DNA of 64,000 bases from Oxytricha trifallax (taxonomy: Eukaryota; Ciliophora; Spirotrichea; Sporadotrichida; Oxytrichidae), in contig ARYC01017148.1 in NCBI GenBank assembly GCA_000711775.1, positions 1-64,000 of the forward strand. The letters run 5' to 3'. Shown piece by piece: positions 56,517-64,000 of this stretch (its first letter is position 1; every line of letters begins with the position of its first letter). The notes beneath the pieces are model-generated. The model saw only the letters and a program-made list of their open reading frames with translations, was not told the origin of the DNA and did no database searches. The position numbers were made by a program, and so were the translations under genes.

Positions 56517-58830
56517 ATTGTTAAAATACATAAGAAATATGAGAAATACAAATAGAGTTTGAATATATTAATAATCTCAACTGCCACTGATTAAGTACTC
56601 TTTAATCCTAATTTGGTTTGCAAAAACATTAGACTCATTTTCTTGATTACAACTGCTAGTCTATTAGTCTATTGGTCTATTATATTAATTATTTTAATAT
56701 TAAAAGTTTTTATTAATTGATTAAATCTATTAAACATTAGACTCTTAGACGATTAGACTCTACTCTATAATTACAGCTATCAGTCTACTCGCATTATCAA
56801 ATTAGACTTTTAGACCATTAGACTACAGTCTGAGAAATGGGAGTGAGGTTTAATAAAAAGTGTGATTAGACTTTTAGACTATTAGACCAGAGAATAAATA
56901 GATAGGGCAGAGTTTAATACAAATTTAGATAACATAATTAAATATATAAATTTAATCAGTCTAACTCTATTGACATCTCTGATATTCTGGAGTCAGACCT
57001 TTTGCTCTTTGTGTCTTCTTCTGCATCTCTTTCTAAGCTATCGTTCATTGGAGCTGTCATTTCTGCCATTCTTTCGTCGTGATACCTGTTGTAAAGATAG
57101 CGTGCCATTTGCGAAGTCGAGAATGGGAATTTTTGCTCTCTTGTTCTTGATTGAATCTTCATTTCGCAGATAGTTACTCTCTCCATGAAAGCATCTCTGT
57201 CAAGCTTCCCCATCGCTCCAAATGGTTCGTCGTTTGTCGTGATTACCAAGCATGTGTTTTTAAACGCCAACTGTGTGCTCCCATATTTCACATCTATCGC
57301 GTAGCCCTTGCCCTCCATCATTTTCTTCATTCTTGCTAGATTCTTCTTGTTCCCAAAGTAGTGTTGGTGATTCATCTCATCCATGAGTGTTATCTGTGGA
57401 GCCATATCTATATTAGCTGCTTTCACGAAGAAGTGAGACACCCCATCCTCCAAAATGTCACAAATAAAGATCTGTCGAAGCATCTCGGTAATGGTTGTCT
57501 TACCAGTATTCGTGGGTCCCACTATCCATACGCTGCTCATCTTTTAATCTTTTCTTTTCAGAAGAATTTAATACAGAGCTTCTATCACCTCCCCATATCC
57601 CTCATTTATGAAATATTGAGAGGTAAGCGTAGGTTCATTGACACTTACCTTTGGCTGTCTTAGTAAGTATTCTTATAAAGATCTGATAAGGGGGACGCAC
57701 TCTAGTTGGAGGAGACCGGCATCTTTAATTAGTCTGGCATGCTACTTCAGTTTGGTCTCAATGCTTCCAATTATTATCAAATCTTCAATTGACATTCTGT
57801 GTTCGTTGTAAAACTATTCCACGCTCCTGCATTGTCCACTGAGAAAATCTGCTATAAATTTCTTGAGGAGCAAATCTTTTCTATCCACTTCCTTATCATT
57901 CACTGATTCAAGATAAGATTAATTTGCCTAAGCCCAACAGGATAATTAGTTGAATTGCTCTCTTTAGCCATAGAGTAGAGCAAGTTGTGGATGATTCTGA
58001 AAGAGCCGCTTCTCCGAAGATCCGAAGACTTTTGTTGCCACAATACCGTAGTCTTACAGTTTCTTGAACCCAGAATAGTTATTGCCGGTAAAGTAATTCT
58101 TGTGAATGCCTCCCTTTCTGTGCTCTGTATTAACCACCATGAAATAGGAGTGGACTGGTTACTGGGTAGAGTATATTTAAATGTGCGATACAATTGCCGA
58201 AGTCAATATAAGATCTGCTTCTAGGGATTACCAGCTTATTTATGAGTAATCAAGTGCTTTGATTTAGAAAACAAACTCAGTCTTGAAATTGTTAATCTTC
58301 ATGGCTATAAGTTTAAATTAAGAAAGTGATAGAGATTACTTTTAAGGCGTGTGCGAATCAACCTTTTAGACATTCATTTATGCGATTAAATTTATATATT
58401 TAATTATGTTATCTAAATTTGTATTAAACTCTGCCCTATCTATTTATTCTCTGGTCTAATAGTCTAAAAGTCTAATCACACTTTTTATTAAACCTCACTC
58501 CCATTTCTCAGACTGTAGTCTAATGGTCTAAAAGTCTAATTTGATAATGCGAGTAGACTGATAGCTGTAATTATAGAGTAGAGTCTAATCGTCTAAGAGT
58601 CTAATGGTTAATAGATTTAATCAATTAATAAAAACTTTTAATATTAAAATAATTAATATAATATACCAATAGACTAATATACTAGCAGTTAAAACAAGAA
58701 AATGAGTCTAATGTTTTTGCAAACCAAATTAGGATTAAAAGAGTACTTAATCAGTGGCAGTTGAGATTATTAATATATTCAAACTCTATTTGTATTTCTC
58801 ATATTTCCTATTCTTATGTATTTTAACAAT
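56517..58830. mobile_element. Element with 440-bp terminal inverted repeats and SF3 helicase gene
   Basis: The left arm (56517-56956) and right arm (58384-58830) are reverse complements with few differences and start ATTGTTAAAATACATAAGAA. Between them is a single gene on the minus strand, whose stop codon touches the inner edge of the left arm. Each arm carries about ten copies of TTAGAC or its complement, some as TTAGACNNTTAGACC-type pairs, which look like iterons. No clear target duplication was found. Outside the arms the sequence returns to plain AT-rich DNA. Confidence 0.8.
56956..58302 (-). CDS. Superfamily 3 helicase (Rep-like) of the long-TIR element
   Basis: ATG 58302 to TGA 56956 is one uninterrupted 448-codon frame with TAA/TAG as Gln. 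The C-terminal half has Walker A (VGPTNTGKTTI), a Walker B-like ITLMDEMN, the B' region (GYAIDVKYGSTQLAFKN) and motif C (CLVITTNDEP), the order of SF3 helicases as in Rep proteins of small DNA viruses and plasmids. The N-terminal half (PVHSYFMVVNTEHRKGG and further) might be an origin-binding/nicking domain. I cannot identify a standard HUH motif and tyrosine with confidence. The acidic/basic C-terminal tail is Ser/Arg/Glu-rich. No stop, frameshift or IES interrupts the gene. Origin from a virus or plasmid is inference. Confidence 0.75.
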
Positions 58831-58834
58831 ATAA

Positions 58835-59125
58835 TAATGTGAAACAAACAAACCTGTAATTTTACTTTATAATAATTTATATAAGTAAATGGATGATTAC
58901 TATAAAACATAAAGTTAAAACAAGACTAATCAATTATATTTTTCTATAATAAAAATAATAATAAATTAAAAATTTAATATTGGCAAATTATAATCAACTA
59001 ATAAATTTACCCAATTAATTAACTATATTAATTTGTTTAGTTATTTATGTTTTGAATTGTGATTATTTAAATTTGTTAAAATATTTTATTTTATTAAAAT
59101 TTACTAAATATTAGTTCAAATTCTT
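58835..59125. other. AT-rich spacer
   Basis: Nothing recognised. Confidence 0.45.
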
Positions 59126-59127
59126 AA

Positions 59128-59390
59128 GATGAAGACATATCTATGGAGATTAAGATTACGTCTTATGATAATAACAATATCCTCTAAGCAAGCCAAAATT
59201 AGAGACTTAACAACCACAATTTACCTCATAATTCAACTGTACCTAAAAGGGGACAATCGCATATTAGTACACAAATACGTGAAATGCCTTTAGATCAACG
59301 AGAAAGGATTAAATAGGGTTAATTACAAAATACTTTGCAATACAATATAAATCTCTTTTTCTTAAAAAAATTGAGATGGGATAATGAATT
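59128..59390 (+). CDS. MDS island, Asn/Gln-rich
   Basis: The frame reads DEDISMEIKITSYDNNNILQ, then ASQNQRLNNHNLPHNSTVPK and STQIREMPLDQRERIKQGQL with TAA/TAG as Gln and no TGA. An ATG lies at about 59140. It is surrounded by AT-only DNA. Likely one MDS of an unknown gene. Confidence 0.5.
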
Positions 59391-59399
59391 TAATATTGA

Positions 59400-60700
59400 A
59401 TTTGTATATTTGCAGGATATTTTTATTTTCATTTGATGATTTATTTTTTTAATGATTATTTCTTTTGCTATTTGGTTGAATAATCTTCTAAATTTATTAA
59501 TTACAAGTGGAATTAATATAGTGTAATGAATTAAATAAATCTAATTGATTATTTAACAAAAGAAATAAATACTAAAAACAAGAAATAATTTAAGTTATTA
59601 AGTATTTCTAGTTTGAGACATAGTTTCGAAATATTGAAAATGTTTGAATTGTCTAACTCGAATGATTTCGTATTTCCAGAATTAATTTCAATGATAAAAA
59701 TTAGCTAACTAACAAACTATCTAACTAAGTATTTGTAAATAAACTATAATCAATTTAATTTGATAATAAGAATGAAATATAATCATAAATTACTTTATGA
59801 TTCATGATTATAAATCGTATTTAAAGAAAAATTTGGCTTACTTTATTACTTTCTCATATATTTTCGTCAATTTTAATTGATTAGCATAGAATAAAATGTA
59901 AAGCAGCAATTTAAAAAATTCTAAAATAAGATAATTCTAAGTATGTTGGTGCTTTTATATTTAAAGTTTTGGTATATTTTTTTAGATCTAATTTAGAAAA
60001 TCTTATTTTATGCTTAATATATTTATTTAATTAACACATTTTAATATAATCCACTCATTATAAAATTAATTATATAGTTGATTTAAGGAATCAAGATTAT
60101 TTTAGTTACTTAAAAATTAAACAATACTGCTTTAATATAAAAATACTTACTTAATAAAATTTACCTAACATAAATGGGTAATATTTTAAATTCTAAATAT
60201 CTTAATCTGTAATGAAAATAAATAAAATGAATAAAATTATACTTACAATGTCAATTAAACTCTTACATTAATATTGATAGAATACGTTTAAATTATTAAA
60301 TTTATTTAAATTTGAAAAATGCTTGATTAAATCAGGTTCATAGAATTGCTTTTTTAAATATTAGATGAGCTTCTTTTTATTGGAAGTATTTCTTAATGAA
60401 AGAGCAAATTCAACTTTAATTAGAAATTAATTTATAGAATTTAGAGGTATTTTTAATTAAATAAAGTTTATCTTACTCAAAGAATGCGAAAAAAGGACGG
60501 TCAATTGAAAACTCAGCTTTTTTTTAAAAAATTCTTCTATAATGAACCCATAATCATTCTATTTAGTTTATTTTAAATAACACTTTTTATTTTAATTAGT
60601 TTTTGAAACTTTGAATGAATTCGTACAATATTAAATGAATATTTTTTTCATAAATTTGAACTTGCTTAATCGATTCATATATGAGTTATAGAAATTGTTG
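59400..60700. other. AT-rich germline spacer
   Basis: No coding block or repeat recognised. Confidence 0.45.
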
Positions 60701-60702
60701 AA

Positions 60703-61121
60703 TATTGTAGGAATACATTTGATTTTGGAAAATTAATTTAAATTAATAATTAAATAATTATAACTCGTGGCAGTTAACTTTTTGGAAACCTAGACAATAT
60801 GGTACTTGTTAGATAGAGAATTTAAATTTAGCTGGACTTTACTATTGGCGGTACCCCTCTATCGCATCCCTGAAGCGAGATAAATGAACTTTAATTTTTA
60901 TATTAAAATCAACTAAACAAATCACCAAAAATTAAAGTCGAGTTATCTCGCTTCAGGGATGCAATAGAGGGGTACAGCCATTAGTAAAGTCCAGCTAAAT
61001 TCAAATTCTCTATCGAACAAGTACCATATTGTCCAGGTTTCAAAAGGTTAAATGCAACGAATTATAATTATTTAATTATTATTTTAGATTAATTTTCCAA
61101 AATCAAATGTATTCCTACAAT
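60703..61121. mobile_element. Palindromic MITE, copy 2
   Basis: Starts TGTAGGAATACATTTGAT at 60706 and ends with the complement at 61119. Internal phrases match copy 1 (CTCGTGGCAGTTAACTT, CTTCAGGGATGCAATAGAGG). The arms are complementary around 60910. Arms differ from copy 1 by scattered changes. Non-coding. Confidence 0.85.
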
Positions 61122-61129
61122 AATTAGAA

Positions 61130-61980
61130 ACTTGTGTCCAAATGTAAAGGTATATTATCTAAGTAATTGCCTATATTGTTTTTTAATATTTGCATAATTA
61201 TTATATTTCTAAAGTACTCGCTTACTAAATGAATAAAAATATATTTTATTATAGGAAACATTTTGATTCCACAAAATAATAAATATGATCTATTTAGGCA
61301 CATTAAATTGCTCCCTAAATTTAAATATTTTAATTTAGTTTTTAATGATAATTAAAATCAAGATCAGAGAATTAATGAAGTTTCGAGAATATCTCATTAG
61401 TATTTTATTTTAGTTTATAAATAGTATATAAAAAATTATAATAAAAATATTTATTTGATTAAAGATAATTTGAGTGTTAAATTTTAAAATATAACTTTAT
61501 TAATGTTTTTTCAAAGAGTTTATTGTAGACATATAATTTTTTTTAGTAACAAGAACAATAAAAATCAATATTTTTGAATAATGGTGAACCTAATAAACTC
61601 CAAATTCTGCAAAGATTTTAAATAAATTTTTAATTTATATATAACTCGGAAAGAATGCATCTGCTCTAGAAAATAAAGCTTTTTAACTCCATTATTATTG
61701 AAATATCATTAAAAATTAATTTATTAAAAAGTTGTAAATAAAATAAATATAAAATTTTATTTTTAAAAATTTATAATATAAATATACAAATATACAATCA
61801 ACTAATTTTTTAATATTATTTCTAAAATAATATTCTTCTCCATAAAAATAAAAAAAATTATATAGCAATAACCTAAAAATTGCACTGAGAAAGATTCTTA
61901 AGTATAACCAAAAAACAAAAAAATAAATATCTAATAAACATTTATACATATTGATAATATAGTTTAAAAAAACATCAAAA
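61130..61980. other. AT-rich germline spacer
   Basis: An open frame of 102 codons on the minus strand (61716-62024) consists of Phe/Tyr/Ile/Leu from AT-only DNA and is not called. Nothing else recognised. Confidence 0.45.
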
Positions 61981-61984
61981 ACTA

Positions 61985-62141
61985 ACCAAGTAAATAGCCT
62001 GCATAGGCGACCACGATAAGCCAAAAGACTGCAATATAATTTAACACGGGTAATTCAACAATTCCCAATCAAAGCATTACTACTAACTCAAGTAAGAGTA
62101 GTAAAATATTAGCTCTTCTCTAGTCAAAGCCTAAAAAATGA
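61985..62141 (+). CDS. MDS island with TGA stop
   Basis: The frame reads PAQATTISQKTAIQFNTGNS, TIPNQSITTNSSKSSK and ends LLQSKPKK-TGA at about 62139. GC content is higher than in the flanks. It looks like the terminal MDS of a Ser/Thr/Asn/Gln-rich protein, perhaps the same gene as the 59.1-kb island, but no shared pointer was found. Confidence 0.4.
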
Positions 62142-62149
62142 ACTTTTTA

Positions 62150-63600
62150 ATTTGCTGTCTTAAATTTATTTGAATTTTAAAATTTATTTTACAATTTCTC
62201 TATATAATTTCGAACAGATTGAATTTACTATGAAAAAATGATGAGTAAAATAAAATTCAATATATTTTATAAACTTTATAAGTAATCTAAATTATTATTA
62301 AATTATATCTATAAACTTCTAAATTAAACAAAAAATGAGATTACATTTATTTCATAATGAATTGAGAGTTGATCAATGACAAACAAGTTATAAAGTAAAA
62401 TTTCTCCGAAAATTAGTTTTTTATTTTCATTACGAATTCTTCCTTCATATGTGTTTGGTTAGCTTTATATTAGCAAAGTTTGTTGTGATATTCAACTTTA
62501 TAGAAAAAAATGTTTGTAAAATACTTATTCTGTCCAATTTGTATTGAGGAAGAAGCATTTATATGTGTCACTTCGTTGTTTTAGAGTTAAAATTTAGTAT
62601 AAAAAATTACTTATTAGATATTTTTTTAATATCATAAGGAATCCGAGGATACATTGAAATTAATTATTATATAAAAAATAACAATATTTTCGATTGATAA
62701 AATAAATTTTACTAGTTACACGCAAAGATAATATATTTATTTATTGTAAGTTAAAAACTTTTTGTCAAAAAATAATAACATTAAATTTTCAATTAAATCA
62801 ACCTTACAAATAAAATTATATGCTAAATTTAACTAAATTAAATAATATAATATAATTCTGAAAATCATATCATAATCTTAATAATTAAGAATATAGGCAC
62901 AATTAAATGAAATACACTTTTAAGTTAATTGATAATTAAGTGAAATATAGGAAGATGTTTTTGTTGTTGGTATCTATTTTAATTGTTATTTAGAAAACTT
63001 ATTAAAAGATATTTTTTCTCTTTTTAAGGCTTTATTTTATTTTTGGTAAAAAAATTAAATTTAACTGATTAATCCCTATATATCCTTGTTGAATAAATAA
63101 ACCAAATTTATTAATAATAAACCTAATCAAAATTAATTAAATAATATATATCCATAATTTAATTTGTATGCTTAATAAAATTATCACATCGAAAAATGTT
63201 AATTCAAGAGAATTCTTAATTAAAATAAAAACTTTGACAAATAAATTATCAATTTAATTCTGAGAAAATATATTAAAAAGTTTCTTCATTTATTTGTATG
63301 CTAAATTGCTATGAAAGCAAATATATTTTGGCTTAAAGAATGATGTATAGGAGGAAATCACTTTATTATAAGGACAATCATGTAAAATAGTCAATTAATA
63401 CTTTTAATTACGAGAGAAATTAAATTTTGAGTTGTCTCAATAATTCTCCTGAAAATTTATGAAAGATTTATTTGGAGTATCTTAAATCAAATTATTCATC
63501 ATTGAAGAGTGTTAAAGAACGAAGAATTTTTATTATTTATAAAAATCATAATTTACTCAGCATTATACATTTAGATAATAAATTTTACCTTTACATAATT
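62150..63600. other. AT-rich germline spacer
   Basis: No coding block, RNA gene or repeat recognised. Confidence 0.45.
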
Positions 63601-63607
63601 ATTATAT

Positions 63608-64000
63608 TATTGTAGGAATAAATTCGAAATTGGGAAAATATAATAAATTAAATTAATAATAAATCAAAATCGTGGCAGTTTAAGTTGGCCAATTTGAACG
63701 ATCTTGGGCTCATTCTATAGAGAATTTAAAAAAAAGTTGGACTTTATTGTTGATGGTTCTATTTTATCTCATCCCTGGAGCGAGAAAACTTCACTTTTAT
63801 TAAACTTATCTAAATTCATTTAATTATACCCTCACATTAAACTCAAATTATCTCGCTTCAGGGATGAGATAAAATAGAACCGCCAACAATAAAGTCCAGC
63901 TAATTTTAAATTATCTATCGAATGAGCCCAAGATCGTCTAAATTGGCTAACTTTAACTGCCACGATTCTGAATTATTAATAATTTAAATATAATTAATTT
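63608..64000. mobile_element. Palindromic MITE, copy 3, cut by window end
   Basis: Starts TGTAGGAATAAATTCG at 63611. It has the same block order as copies 1 and 2 (CGTGGCAGTTTAAGTTGG, TGGACTTTATTGTTGATGG, CTTCAGGGATGAGATAAAAT on the return arm) but belongs to a diverged subfamily. The right terminus lies beyond 64000. Confidence 0.8.

Noticed and set aside
61716..62024. Minus-strand 102-codon Phe/Tyr/Ile-rich frame
   Set aside because: It is built from nearly pure A/T and overlaps a better plus-strand MDS candidate; no family resemblance.
1..64000. tRNA, rRNA or CRISPR loci
   Set aside because: I looked for cloverleaf-like GC-rich 70-90-base blocks, rRNA-like strings and regularly spaced repeats and found none that I could support.

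Overview
This looks like germline (micronuclear) DNA of a hypotrich (spirotrich) ciliate, most like Oxytricha or a close relative. Three things in the sequence point there. (1) Reading frames of recognisable proteins run through many in-frame TAA and TAG codons at glutamine positions and end at TGA. (2) Two 4-kb elements have ends that start CAAAACCCCAAAACCCC, the C4A4 telomere-like terminus of the telomere-bearing element (TBE) transposons, with the expected transposase, 22-kDa and zinc-finger/kinase genes. (3) Conserved genes are cut into macronuclear-destined segments (MDSs) by short AT-rich internal eliminated sequences (IESs) flanked by short repeated pointers, and some genes are scrambled with inverted segments. 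Species identity is inference.

Layout. 1-2137 is a large imperfect palindrome. 2.1-5.1 kb is mixed repeat and GC-rich sequence without a recognisable gene. 5.18-8.61 kb is GC-rich and carries a C2H2 zinc-finger gene and a DDE (Tc1/IS630-type) transposase gene, the latter starting just after a C4A4-like sequence. 9.3-38 kb is gene-rich: striatin-like WD40 end, Atx1-like copper chaperone, radial spoke protein RSP4/6, a membrane protein, a MAPR/cytochrome-b5-like protein, a SAP30-like protein, GEP4-type PGP phosphatase, a second scrambled gene, HEAT-like proteins, MAPEG, MRE11, a PIP-box protein, an MIF4G protein, and two casein-kinase-1-like kinases. 38-43 kb is a nest of palindromic and dispersed repeats. 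43.3-51.3 kb holds two adjoining TBE elements. 51.3-64 kb is an AT-rich germline desert with a few short coding islands, a 2.3-kb element with 440-bp terminal inverted repeats around an intact 448-residue superfamily-3 helicase gene, and palindromic MITE copies.

How parts relate. Between 12.6 and 20.3 kb at least three loci are interleaved. The N-terminal segment of RSP4/6 (18.4-18.7 kb) and its C-terminal part (11.2-12.6 kb) share the pointer AAGTTAA across 5.7 kb that contains other genes. GEP4 and an unrecognised gene each have first and later segments on opposite strands, joined by 15-bp pointers. Introns (28-100 bp, GT-AG) are separate from IESs. The mobile elements are in various states of decay: both TBEs carry frameshifts or TGA stops, while the helicase element is uninterrupted. 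All coordinates for exon/MDS junctions were read by eye; those not given a pointer are approximate.
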